DNA of 64,000 nt. Source: Skermanella pratensis (lineage in GTDB: Bacteria; Pseudomonadota; Alphaproteobacteria; Azospirillales; Azospirillaceae). The notes below the pieces were generated by a model that saw only the letters and a program-made list of their open reading frames with translations, searched no databases and was not told the origin of the DNA. Position 1 is the stretch's first letter; every line of letters starts with the position of its first letter. Shown here piece by piece: positions 35,828 to 43,983 of the stretch. Position numbers and translations under genes: made by a program. Location of the stretch: positions 2,528,001 through 2,592,000 of the forward strand of contig NZ_CP030265.1 of assembly GCF_008843145.1 (NCBI RefSeq), read 5' to 3'.

Positions 35828-36853
35828 TCAGCGCGACGAGGAGGCGCGCCAGAGGTCGATGCCGCCGTCCGTGGCGAAGCGGTCGATCTCGGCCAGTTCC
35901 TCGGGCGTGAGCGGCGATCCGTTCAGGGCGTCCAGGCTGTCGTCGAGCTGTTCGACGGTGCGGGCGCCGATCAGGGCCGACGTGACGCGGGGGTCGCGCA
36001 GCACCCAGAGCAGCGACATCTGCGCCAGGGACTGGCCGCGCCGCCGGGCGATCTCGTCGAGCTGGCGGATGCGCTGGATGTTGTCGTCCGACAGGAAGCC
36101 CTCCTTCAGGGAGCCGCCGCGGGTGACGCGGGAGCCTTCCGGGATGCCGTCCAGGTACTTGGACGTCAACATGCCCTGGGCCAGCGCCGAGAAGGCGATG
36201 CAGCCGATGCCCAGCTCCTCCAGCGTGTCGAGCAGCCCGTCCTCGATCCAACGGTTCAGCATGGAGTAGGAGGGCTGGTGGATCAGGCAGGGCGTGCCCA
36301 TCGACTTCAGGATCTCGGTCGCCTTCCGCGTCATCTCCGGCGAGTAGGAGGAGATGCCGACATAGAGCGCCTTGCCCTGGCGCACCGCCTGGGCCAGCGC
36401 GGCCATGGTCTCCTCCAGCGGCGTGTCGCGGTCGGTCCGGTGCGAGTAGAAGATATCGACATAGTCCAGGCCCATGCGCTTCAGGCTCTGGTCCAGGCTG
36501 GCGGTCAGGTACTTGCGGGACCCGAAATTGCCGTAGGGGCCGGGCCACATCTCGTAACCGGCCTTGGTCGAGATCACCAGCTCGTCACGGTAGGGACGGA
36601 AGTCGGATGCCATCCAGCGGCCGAAATTCTCCTCCGCCGAGCCGGGCGGCGGGCCGTAGTTGTTGGCCAGGTCGAAGTGGGTGACGCCCCGGTCGAAGGC
36701 CCGGCGCAGCACGGCGCGGCCCGTCTCGAAGACATCCTTGCCCCCGAAATTCTGCCACAGGCCGAGCGAGATCGCCGGCAGGTCAAGGCCGCTGCGGCCA
36801 CACCGGCGGTAGGAGAGCCGTCCATAACGGTCGGCGGCGGCATCATAAGGCAT
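35828..36853 (-). CDS. gpr: Aldo-keto reductase, L-glyceraldehyde-3-phosphate reductase type (YghZ/Gpr)
   Basis: 341 residues. The match to E. coli YghZ as I remember it is strong throughout: YRRCGRSGLDLPAISLGLW (15-33), THFDLANNYGPPPGSAEENF (58-77), STKAGYEMWPGPYGNFGSRK, LKRMGLDYVDIFYSHRTDRD, ALYVGISSYSPE and LIHQPSYSMLNRW. The catalytic tetrad Asp-Tyr-Lys-His is visible in DLANNY, TKAGY and FYSHR. YghZ reduces L-glyceraldehyde 3-phosphate and methylglyoxal with NADPH, a detoxifying role. It may serve sugar catabolism downstream of the neighbouring importer. Its start lies 78 bases from the end of the methyltransferase gene in the same direction. Confidence 0.9.
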   Translation of the reverse strand: MPYDAAADRYGRLSYRRCGRSGLDLPAISLGLWQNFGGKDVFETGRAVLRRAFDRGVTHFDLANNYGPPPGSAEENFGRWMASDFRPYRDELVISTKAGYEMWPGPYGNFGSRKYLTASLDQSLKRMGLDYVDIFYSHRTDRDTPLEETMAALAQAVRQGKALYVGISSYSPEMTRKATEILKSMGTPCLIHQPSYSMLNRWIEDGLLDTLEELGIGCIAFSALAQGMLTSKYLDGIPEGSRVTRGGSLKEGFLSDDNIQRIRQLDEIARRRGQSLAQMSLLWVLRDPRVTSALIGARTVEQLDDSLDALNGSPLTPEELAEIDRFATDGGIDLWRASSSR

Positions 36854-36931
36854 GAAACGCTCTCTTCCTGTCGAAAAGCTGTCTTGAAAGAGGCTTAACG
36901 CCGCGGACCGCCTGCCGGTTGCCGCCTATGA

Positions 36932-37679
36932 TCAGGAGGAATAGCCGATGCGCAGAAGCAGCGGCCAGCGGACCTGCCGCACCTCGCCGGCGTCGGGCCA
37001 CAGCCGGGCGATCGCGTCGGCGAAGGCGGGCATGGGATCGAGGCCGTGCCTCTCCGCCGCCTTGACCGCGGACCAGGTGCCGATATAGCCGATCAGCCTC
37101 GCCCGGTCCCATTCCACGGTCATGTCGATCCGCGGCGCCGGCGTCTCGCGGAAGGGAAAATCGAGATCGCGGTAGCCGGATTCGACGAGCCTGCGCTCCG
37201 GCGGCCAGAAGGGGTCGATCTCTCCCGCGTAGAAGTCGTGGATCACCGCGTCCATGGCGGGATCGATCCGCAGGATGCCGTAGGAGACCAGGGCGGCAAG
37301 CCCTCCGGGCTTGAGCACGCGGGCGACCTCCCGCCCAGTAGGCGGGCAGGTCGAACCAGTGGGCGGCCTGGGCCGCCGCGACGAGGTCGCAACTCCTGTC
37401 GGGCAGCCCGCTCTCCTCCGCCCTGGCCACCCGGTAGGTGACGCGCGGGTGGGATGCCGCCTGCGCGATCTGTTCGGCGCTGGCGTCGGTCGCTTCGACC
37501 CGGTCGAACTCGGCGCCGAGCAGGACCGAGAGCTGCCCGGACCCGCAGCCGCAATCCAAGGCCAGCTTGCGGGCCGGGGCGGCGGATGCCAGCGCCTGGG
37601 CCAGCGCCGGCGGGTAGCTGGGACGGCAGTCCGCATAGAGGGCGGCGTGCCCGGAGAAGTGATCCTTGAAACCGCCCAT
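36932..37679 (-). pseudogene. Class I SAM-dependent methyltransferase, frameshifted
   Basis: From MGGFKDHFSGHAALYADCRP the frame carries the SAM-binding motif LALDCGCGSGQLSVLLG (about 39-55), an acidic loop VEATDASAEQIAQAA and the AAQAAHWFDLPAYW segment near 115. At the short G run 37334-37336 (minus strand TGGGCG) the frame shifts. The homologous continuation REVARVLKPGGLAALVSYGI is in another frame and runs to 36932, ending LLLRIGYSS. Removing one G restores a 248-residue protein of the type 11 methyltransferase family. The substrate is unknown. It may be a sequencing slip, since the rest of the gene shows no decay. Confidence 0.8.
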
Positions 37680-37700
37680 GTGCCCCGTCTCTCCACAGTG

Positions 37701-38999
37701 TCAGGCGTGCGCCCCCTTGGCGGGGGCGAGGCCGCCGCCGGTTCCGACACCGTAACGCCCGATCGTCATGCCTTCCAGGTCGATGTCGGCGGTGCGTCCC
37801 GAGACCATGTCGGCCAGCACGCGGCCCGAGCCGGCCGCCATGGTCCAGCCCAGCGTGCCGTGGCCGGTGTTGAGGTACAGGTTGGCCAGGGGCGTCGGGC
37901 CGATGATCGGCGGTCCGTCCGGAGTCATGGGGCGGAGGCCGGTCCAGTACTCGGCTCGCGACACGTCGCCGCCGCGGGGGAACAGGTCGGTCACCACATG
38001 GTCCAGCGGTCCCCGGCGCGACGGGCGGAGGGTGAGGTCGTAGCCGGTCAGCTCGGCCGTGCCGCCGACTCGGATGCGGTCGCCGAGGCGGGTGACCGCG
38101 ACCTTGTAGGTCTCGTCCATCACGGTGGATTCCGGAGCCCCGGCCGGGTCGGTGATCGGCACGGTGATCGAGTAGCCCTTGACCGGGTAGACCGGAATGC
38201 GGATGCCGAGCGGCTTGAGCAGCAGCGGCGAATAGCTGCCCAGCGCCACGACATAGCGGTCGGCCGTCAGCTCGTCCTGGTCGGTGACCACGCCGGTGAT
38301 CCGGCGGCCGTCGCCGGCCAGATGCCGGATGCCGACGCCGTACCTGAAGGTGACGCCCAGGTCCTTGGCGCGGTCGGCCAGCGCCTGGGTGAACTTGAAG
38401 CAGTCGCCGGTCTCGTCCCCGGTCAGGCGGAGGCCGCCGGCGAACTTGTCGCGGACCAGGGCCAGCGCCGGCTCCGCCGCGATGCAGCCGTCGCGGTCGA
38501 GCAGTTCGAACGGGACGCCGAAACGCTTCAGGATCGCGATGTCGGCGGCGGTGCCGTCGAGCTGTTCCTGCTTGCGGAAAAGCTGGAGGGTGCCCTTGGC
38601 ACGCTCGTCGTACCGGATGCCGGCCTCGGCGCGCAGGTCGCGGAGCGTGTCGCGGCTGTACTCGGCGATCCGGACCATCCGGGCCTTGTTGGTCTCATAC
38701 CGCTCCGCCGTGCAGTTACGCAGCAGGGACAGGCCCCAGGCCCACTGGGCGGGGTCCAGCTTCGGCCAGATCACCAGCGGCCTGTTCTTCATGAACAGCC
38801 ACTTGACCGCCTTGAACGGCAGGCCCGGCGCCGCCCAGGGGGAGGAGTAGCCGGGGGAAACCTCGCCCGCGTTGCCGTAGCTGGTCTCCAGCCCCGCCGC
38901 GGGCTGGCGATCGACCACGGTGACCTCGTGGCCGGCCTTGGCGAGGAAATAGGCCGAGGTGACGCCGATGACGCCGCTGCCGAGAACCAGTACCTTCAC
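37701..38999 (-). CDS. dadA: D-amino acid dehydrogenase
   Basis: 432 residues, the usual DadA length. The FAD-binding motif [19 protein letters not shown] is at residues 4-22. [20 protein letters not shown] (about 38-57) and [20 protein letters not shown] (about 378) are diagnostic for DadA. The enzyme oxidises D-alanine and other D-amino acids to 2-oxo acids at the inner membrane, feeding electrons to quinone. It lies 35 bases downstream of the alanine racemase gene, the classic dad arrangement for L-alanine catabolism through D-alanine. Control by the divergent TyrR-like regulator is likely. Confidence 0.94.
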   Translation of the reverse strand: MKVLVLGSGVIGVTSAYFLAKAGHEVTVVDRQPAAGLETSYGNAGEVSPGYSSPWAAPGLPFKAVKWLFMKNRPLVIWPKLDPAQWAWGLSLLRNCTAERYETNKARMVRIAEYSRDTLRDLRAEAGIRYDERAKGTLQLFRKQEQLDGTAADIAILKRFGVPFELLDRDGCIAAEPALALVRDKFAGGLRLTGDETGDCFKFTQALADRAKDLGVTFRYGVGIRHLAGDGRRITGVVTDQDELTADRYVVALGSYSPLLLKPLGIRIPVYPVKGYSITVPITDPAGAPESTVMDETYKVAVTRLGDRIRVGGTAELTGYDLTLRPSRRGPLDHVVTDLFPRGGDVSRAEYWTGLRPMTPDGPPIIGPTPLANLYLNTGHGTLGWTMAAGSGRVLADMVSGRTADIDLEGMTIGRYGVGTGGGLAPAKGAHA

Positions 39000-39034
39000 G
39001 AGACGGTCTCCTTGGATGAGAGGAAGGGTCGGGC

Positions 39035-40144
39035 TCAGCCGCCGGCATATCGGCGGAAATACCGTCCGCCGAGGCTGGTCAGGATCTCGTAGCCGATGGT
39101 GCCGGCGGCCTCGGCCACGGCGTCCACCGGATTATGCTCCCCGATCAGGTCGACCACGCTTCCGGGATCGAGCGTGAGGTCGCCCAGGGCGGAGACGTCG
39201 AGCGTGACGGTATCCATGGACACCACGCCGACGACGGGCAGGCGGGTGGCGCCCCGCCACGCGGCCCCCCGGTTGCCCAGGCTGCGCAGGTAACCGTCGG
39301 CATAGCCGACCGAGACGGTCGCGATGCGGGCCGGCCCGGGCGCCGTCCATCTGCCGCCATAACCGACGCGGGCACCCGCCTCGATGTCGCGCACCTGGAT
39401 CACCCGCCCCTGGAGCCGGACCACGCCCTGCATCGGGTTGGGCGCTCCCGCGATGGGAGCGACGCCGTACAGTGCCGCGCCGGGCCTGGCCAGGTCGAAA
39501 TGATAGTCGGGGCCGAGGAAGATGCCGGAGGAATTGGCGAAGCAGCCCGGCGCCGCAGGCAGCCGCGCGCGGGATGCGCGGAAGCGGGCGAGCTGCTCGG
39601 CGTTGAGTTCGTGGCCCTGCTGCTCGGCGCAGGCGAGATGGCTCATCACGAAGCGCAGGTCGATGCCGTCCAGCCGGGACGGATCGGCGGCGAGAAGCTC
39701 CATCTCCCGCGCCGACAATCCCAGGCGGGACATGCCGGTATCGACCTGGACGATGGCCGGCAGCCGGCGGCCGAGGGAACGGGACAGCCCGGTCCAGGCG
39801 TCGATCTGGGGCAGGCTGTTCAGCACGGGCGTGATCCGATGGGCGATGCAGTCCGCTTCCGCGCCGGGCATCACGCCGTGAAGGACGAACAGGCAGGCAC
39901 CTTCGGGAAGGTGGGGGCGCAACGCGATCGCCTCGTCAATATGAGCGACGAAGAAGTGCCTGCATCCCTCGGCGGCCAGTGCCGGCGCGACCTTGGCGGC
40001 GCCCAGCCCGTAGGCGTCGGCCTTGACCACACCGGCACAGGGGACGCCGCCGAGCCGGTCGCGGAGCAGCCGATAGTTCGCGCGGATCGCGTCGAGATCG
40101 ACGGTCAGCACTGCGCCTGCGCTTGCTTCACGGGTGTCCAGCAT
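39035..40144 (-). CDS. alr: Alanine racemase (catabolic DadX type)
   Basis: 369 residues from [19 protein letters not shown] precedes this start, while an in-frame ATG at 40195 would add a poor leader. The PLP lysine lies in [19 protein letters not shown] (near 42). Other family features are [11 protein letters not shown] near 137, a conserved SHLACAE and the catalytic Tyr region [10 protein letters not shown] near 262. A second [12 protein letters not shown] motif lies near 310. It interconverts L- and D-alanine. Paired with dadA in one operon, it probably serves alanine catabolism, although it could also supply D-alanine to the cell wall. Confidence 0.93.
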   Translation of the reverse strand: MLDTREASAGAVLTVDLDAIRANYRLLRDRLGGVPCAGVVKADAYGLGAAKVAPALAAEGCRHFFVAHIDEAIALRPHLPEGACLFVLHGVMPGAEADCIAHRITPVLNSLPQIDAWTGLSRSLGRRLPAIVQVDTGMSRLGLSAREMELLAADPSRLDGIDLRFVMSHLACAEQQGHELNAEQLARFRASRARLPAAPGCFANSSGIFLGPDYHFDLARPGAALYGVAPIAGAPNPMQGVVRLQGRVIQVRDIEAGARVGYGGRWTAPGPARIATVSVGYADGYLRSLGNRGAAWRGATRLPVVGVVSMDTVTLDVSALGDLTLDPGSVVDLIGEHNPVDAVAEAAGTIGYEILTSLGGRYFRRYAGG

Positions 40145-40341
40145 GGGGGCCTTCTCCGGTTTTCGTAGAGATATATTCAGCAATCGTCGTGCCAAGCGAG
40201 AAACTGCCGATGGCCGGCGGGCTCCGGGGATTCTCCGGGGTGCCGGGGTGTACGCGATGGTTTACGGCCGGCGGCATGTGGCGGGCTTCCAGGTTGATCG
40301 CCGCTGGAAAGCAAGCCTATGGGAAGTCCGTATTGATTTCG

Positions 40342-40352
40342 TTACACTGTAA
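40342..40352. promoter_or_regulatory. Palindrome upstream of the TyrR-like gene, candidate operator
   Basis: TTACACTGTAA is a perfect 11-base palindrome 25 bases before the regulator start, in the divergent gap with the alr-dadA operon. Its TGTAA half matches the left half of the TGTAAA-N6-TTTACA box used by TyrR proteins, and TTGTAC follows six bases later. It is a likely site for autoregulation or for control of the dad operon. Binding is inferred. Confidence 0.4.
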
Positions 40353-40376
40353 GCGATCTTGTACGGGGTTTGCGGC

Positions 40377-41942
40377 GTGCGCATCGACATCAGTTTCACC
40401 GACCGCGTCGGCATCGCCCACGAGGTCCTCGCAGTCCTCGCCGCCCGGCGGCTTAACGTCGTCGCGGTGGAGGTCGATCCGCCCGATATCTTCATCGACG
40501 CGCCCGAGCTGACCGGCGACGCGCTTGACGGGCTGCGGGAGGCGCTGCTGGAGGTCGCGGGCGTCGAGGGCGTGGCCCCGGTGGACATGCTGCCGGGGGT
40601 TCGCCGCCGCCTGCATCTGGCGGCGGTGCTGGCGGCGATGCCCGACCCGGTGCTGGCGGTCGATGCCGGGGGGATGGTCATCCTGACCAACGCCGCCGCC
40701 GACGACATCGTGGGCGGAGCCGCGCTGTCCGGTAAGCGGATCGCCGAGCTGACCGACGACGAGGGCTTCCAGCGCGAGATGGTCGCCAACGGGTTCCAGG
40801 TGCCGGCGCGGGAGGTGATGCTGCGCGGGCAGCCGTTCCAGGTCGATGTCCGTCCGGTCGCCGACCAGCCGTCCCAGGTGGCGGGCGGCGTCTTGACGCT
40901 CCACGCGCCGAGCCGGATCGGCGAGCGGCTCCAGGCGCTGCGGAACTTCGACGAGGGCGGCTTCGACGCGATCCTGGGCGACTCCCCCGCCATGAAGGGG
41001 CTGAAGGCCCGGGCCGCGCGCCTCGCCGCGGTCGAGGCCCCCCTGCTGATCCTGGGCGAGACGGGCACCGGCAAGGAGCTGATCGCCCATGCCTGCCACC
41101 GGGCCAGCAGCAGGATGGGCAAGACCTTCCTGGCGCTGAACTGCGCGGCCCTGCCGGAGAACCTGGCGGAAAGCGAGCTGTTCGGCTATGCGCCGGGCTC
41201 CTTCACCGGGGCGCAGCGCGGCGGCAAGCCGGGGCTTCTGGAACTGGCGCACCAGGGCACCGTGTTCCTCGACGAGGTCGGGGAGCTGTCGCCCTATCTC
41301 CAGGCGAAGCTGCTGCGGTTCCTGAACGACGGCAGCTTCCGCCGGGTCGGCGGCGACCACGAGATGAAGGTGGACGTGCGGATCATCAGCGCCACCCACC
41401 GCAAGCTGGACCAGATGGTGGCGGAGAGAGCCTTCCGCGAGGACCTGTATTATCGCCTGAACGTGCTGGCGCTCCAGGTCCCGGCGCTGCGGGAACGCGG
41501 CGACGACATCCTGCTGCTGGCCCGACATTTCATCCTGCGCGCCTGCGCCCAGGTCCAGCGCAGGCCCTGCCGGCTGACGGCGGGCGCCGCGGGCGCGCTG
41601 CTGGCGAACCCGTGGCGCGGCAACGTGAGGCAGCTGGAAAGCGTGATCTTCCGGGCGGTGACCATGACCGACGGCCCCTGGCTGGACGCGCCGGACCTGG
41701 AGATCGCCAATTCGCGCATGGCGGCGGAGCCGGGGCGGAGCGGGGACGGCCTGGGCGACGAGTGCGCCGGGAGCTGGGAGGAGGCGGTCGCCGAGTTCGA
41801 GCGCTCGCTGCTGGACCGCCTGTTCCCGCGCTTCCCCTCCAGCCGCAAGCTGGCGGCGCGATTGAAGACGTCGCACACGATGGTCGCGAACAAGCTGCGG
41901 AAATACGGGATTCCGCAGGGGCGGGGGAGCGGCGGCGGGTAG
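40377..41942 (+). CDS. TyrR-like transcriptional regulator (ACT-PAS-AAA-HTH)
   Basis: 521 residues from a GTG start (VRIDISFTDRVGIAHEVLAV); this N-terminus aligns with TyrR, so the in-frame TTG at 40359 is rejected. Domains: ACT (1-70), PAS (about 80-135, MPDPVLAVDAGGMVILTNAA), AAA+ ATPase (about 200-425) and a Fis-type HTH at the end (KLAARLKTSHTMVANKLRKY). The ATPase has Walker A LGETGTGKELIAHACHRAS and Walker B GTVFLDEVGELSPYLQAKLL. The sigma-54 contact loop reads GSFTGA instead of GAFTGA. That is closer to PhhR-type activators than to E. coli TyrR, which lacks it. It probably senses an amino acid through the ACT domain and controls the divergent alr-dadA operon. Confidence 0.88.
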   Translation: MRIDISFTDRVGIAHEVLAVLAARRLNVVAVEVDPPDIFIDAPELTGDALDGLREALLEVAGVEGVAPVDMLPGVRRRLHLAAVLAAMPDPVLAVDAGGMVILTNAAADDIVGGAALSGKRIAELTDDEGFQREMVANGFQVPAREVMLRGQPFQVDVRPVADQPSQVAGGVLTLHAPSRIGERLQALRNFDEGGFDAILGDSPAMKGLKARAARLAAVEAPLLILGETGTGKELIAHACHRASSRMGKTFLALNCAALPENLAESELFGYAPGSFTGAQRGGKPGLLELAHQGTVFLDEVGELSPYLQAKLLRFLNDGSFRRVGGDHEMKVDVRIISATHRKLDQMVAERAFREDLYYRLNVLALQVPALRERGDDILLLARHFILRACAQVQRRPCRLTAGAAGALLANPWRGNVRQLESVIFRAVTMTDGPWLDAPDLEIANSRMAAEPGRSGDGLGDECAGSWEEAVAEFERSLLDRLFPRFPSSRKLAARLKTSHTMVANKLRKYGIPQGRGSGGG

Positions 41943-41975
41943 GGTCCGTCTGCCGGCAGGGCGAGGGTGGAAAGA

Positions 41976-42116
41976 TCACTCTGATCCTTTCTTGTCCCGC
42001 ATTCGCTTCGGCATGTTCCTGAATCCCGCCTCGGCCCCGAGCATCACGATTCCCACCTCCAGCCGGATGGGGCCGTTGGAGAACCTGCCGCTGAAGTAGA
42101 ATTCAGGGGCCGGAAT
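41976..42116 (-). pseudogene. Possible remnant of an SGNH/GDSL hydrolase gene
   Basis: One minus-strand frame reads EFYFSGRFSNGPIRLEVGIV and continues about 20 residues to a stop at 41976. YFSGRFSNGP is the block found after the catalytic Ser motif in SGNH esterases of the thermolabile-haemolysin/lecithinase type. No start, GDS motif or other block is present, so if the match is real only a scrap remains. Otherwise this 190-base gap between the TyrR-like gene and the glucan phosphorylase gene holds nothing recognisable. Confidence 0.3.
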
Positions 42117-42132
42117 TGTCCCGCTGGTTCGC

Positions 42133-43821
42133 TCAGCGCAGATACGCCTCGGACGCGTATCTGCGCATCATGCGCTGGCTGTTGAAATGGCTGGCGATCT
42201 TGCTGATCGACTGCTTCATCATCCAGATCCAGCGTGCGCGGTCAGTGTAGAACAGCGGCAGGACGTCCGTTTCCAGCTTGCGGTACAGGTCCTCGGCATC
42301 GTCGCCGGCGGTGCCGAGGTTGGCGTCGCCGATGGCCCAGCCGGTGGTGCCGTCGACGCACGCCTCGATCCACCAGCCGTCCAGAACCCCCAGGTTCAGC
42401 ACGCCGTTGAGCGCCGCCTTCATGCCGCTGGTCCCGGACGCCTCCAGCGGCGGCAGCGGGGTGTTCAGCCACACGTCGGACCCGGAGGTGAGCGGCCGGG
42501 CCAGGTCCATGTCGTAGTTGGGCAGGAAGACCACCGGGATGTCGCCGGCCAGGGCGTCCCGGCAGCGGTGGAGCGCCTCGATGATGCGCTTGCCGCCCTC
42601 GTCGCGCGGATGAGCCTTGCCCGCGACGACGACCTGGAAGGGGTGCCGGCGCGCCAGCGACCGGAGCCGGTCGGGATCGCTGAACAGGAGGTCCAGGCGC
42701 TTGTACCCGGTCATGCGCCGGGCATAGCCGAGGGTCAGGACGTCCGGCGACAGCCGGGTCCCGGTCTCCTGGGCGACGCGATCCAGGAGCGCCAGCTTGG
42801 CCTGCCGGTGGGCTTTCCAGACCTCCCCGTCATCCAGCCCGTCGGCCCGCATCAGTGCTTCGGGCTCGTGGCGCCACTGGGGGAAGTGGTCCTGGTAGAG
42901 TTGCGCGAAGCTTTCGCTGGTCCAGGTCTCCACATGGACGCCGTTGGTGATGGCGTGGACCCGGTAGCCGGGGAACAGCTTCCGCGAGATCTCCGCGTGG
43001 CGCTTGGCGACGCCGTTGACGTAGCCGCTGAGGTTAAGCGCCAGGCGGGTCATGTTGAGGCAGTCGGGTCCCGAGAACGCCTTGAGCGCCGCGATGTCGA
43101 GCGTGCCGTCCAGCTTGCGCGTCACGAGGTCGTAGGCGAACCGGTCGTGCCCCGCCTCCACCGGCGTATGAGTGGTGAACACGCATTGCTGCCGCGCGGC
43201 CTCGGGATCGTATCCGGCATGTTCCGCCGGACCGCCGTTGGGCCTTCTGCGCCCGTGCAGCAGTTCCATCGCCAGCAAGGCCGAATGCCCTTCGTTCATA
43301 TGGTAGGTTTCGATGTCGAAGCCGAGCGATCGCAGCAGGCGGTAGCCGCCGATGCCGAGCACGATCTCCTGGTTCAGGCGGTAGGCGTCGTCGCCGCCGT
43401 ACAGGCTGGCGCAGATGTCCCGGTCCTCGGGCGCGTTCTCGTCCAGGACGGTGTCGAGGAGGAGGACGGGGATTTCGTAGCCGAGACTCCCCCGGTGCCG
43501 GTACAGCCAGGGCTGGATCCAGACGTCCCGGCCCTCGATGACGACGGCGACCTTGGCGCCCAGTTTACGGGCCCAGCGTTCCGGCTCCCACGGGTCGGGG
43601 TGTTCGACCTGCCGACCTCCGGCGTCGATCTCCTGCCGGATATATCCCATCCGGCTGATCAGGGTGACGAAGACGACCGGAAGCTCCAGGTCGGCGCAGG
43701 ACCGCACCGTGTCGCCGGCGAGGATGCCGAGGCCGCCGGCATAGGTGTGGATTTCCGGGCGGAGCGCTATTTCCATCGAAAAATAGGCGATCCGGCTGCG
43801 ACGCGTGAATTCGTCGATCAT
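42133..43821 (-). CDS. glgP: Alpha-glucan phosphorylase (short GT35 type)
   Basis: 562 residues, the short bacterial/archaeal form. The N-terminus has RSRIAYFSMEIALRPEIHTY and AGGLGILAGDTVRSC (about 8-42). HMNEGHSALLAMELL is near 176 and TTHTPVEAGHDRF near 217. The pyridoxal-phosphate lysine lies in EASGTSGMKAALNGVLNLG near 470, and GDANLGTAGDD follows. It releases glucose 1-phosphate from glycogen or maltodextrin with inorganic phosphate in the cytoplasm. The divergent neighbour is PEP synthase, 162 bases away, so the two may be regulated together in carbon-store mobilisation and gluconeogenesis. Confidence 0.92.
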   Translation of the reverse strand: MIDEFTRRSRIAYFSMEIALRPEIHTYAGGLGILAGDTVRSCADLELPVVFVTLISRMGYIRQEIDAGGRQVEHPDPWEPERWARKLGAKVAVVIEGRDVWIQPWLYRHRGSLGYEIPVLLLDTVLDENAPEDRDICASLYGGDDAYRLNQEIVLGIGGYRLLRSLGFDIETYHMNEGHSALLAMELLHGRRRPNGGPAEHAGYDPEAARQQCVFTTHTPVEAGHDRFAYDLVTRKLDGTLDIAALKAFSGPDCLNMTRLALNLSGYVNGVAKRHAEISRKLFPGYRVHAITNGVHVETWTSESFAQLYQDHFPQWRHEPEALMRADGLDDGEVWKAHRQAKLALLDRVAQETGTRLSPDVLTLGYARRMTGYKRLDLLFSDPDRLRSLARRHPFQVVVAGKAHPRDEGGKRIIEALHRCRDALAGDIPVVFLPNYDMDLARPLTSGSDVWLNTPLPPLEASGTSGMKAALNGVLNLGVLDGWWIEACVDGTTGWAIGDANLGTAGDDAEDLYRKLETDVLPLFYTDRARWIWMMKQSISKIASHFNSQRMMRRYASEAYLR

Positions 43822-43983
43822 GGGGTCTCTCCGGTTCTCTCCGTTCGGCGCTCACCGTGCCGCTCCGGGCGGCGGCACCAAACCGGATCGTGGACGTCCT
43901 TGATCGAGGTTAAGGCATCCCCGGCCACCCCGCCTATCCTTCCCTGGGTACATAGGGGCGTATAATGATGGGGAGGGGCTGCC

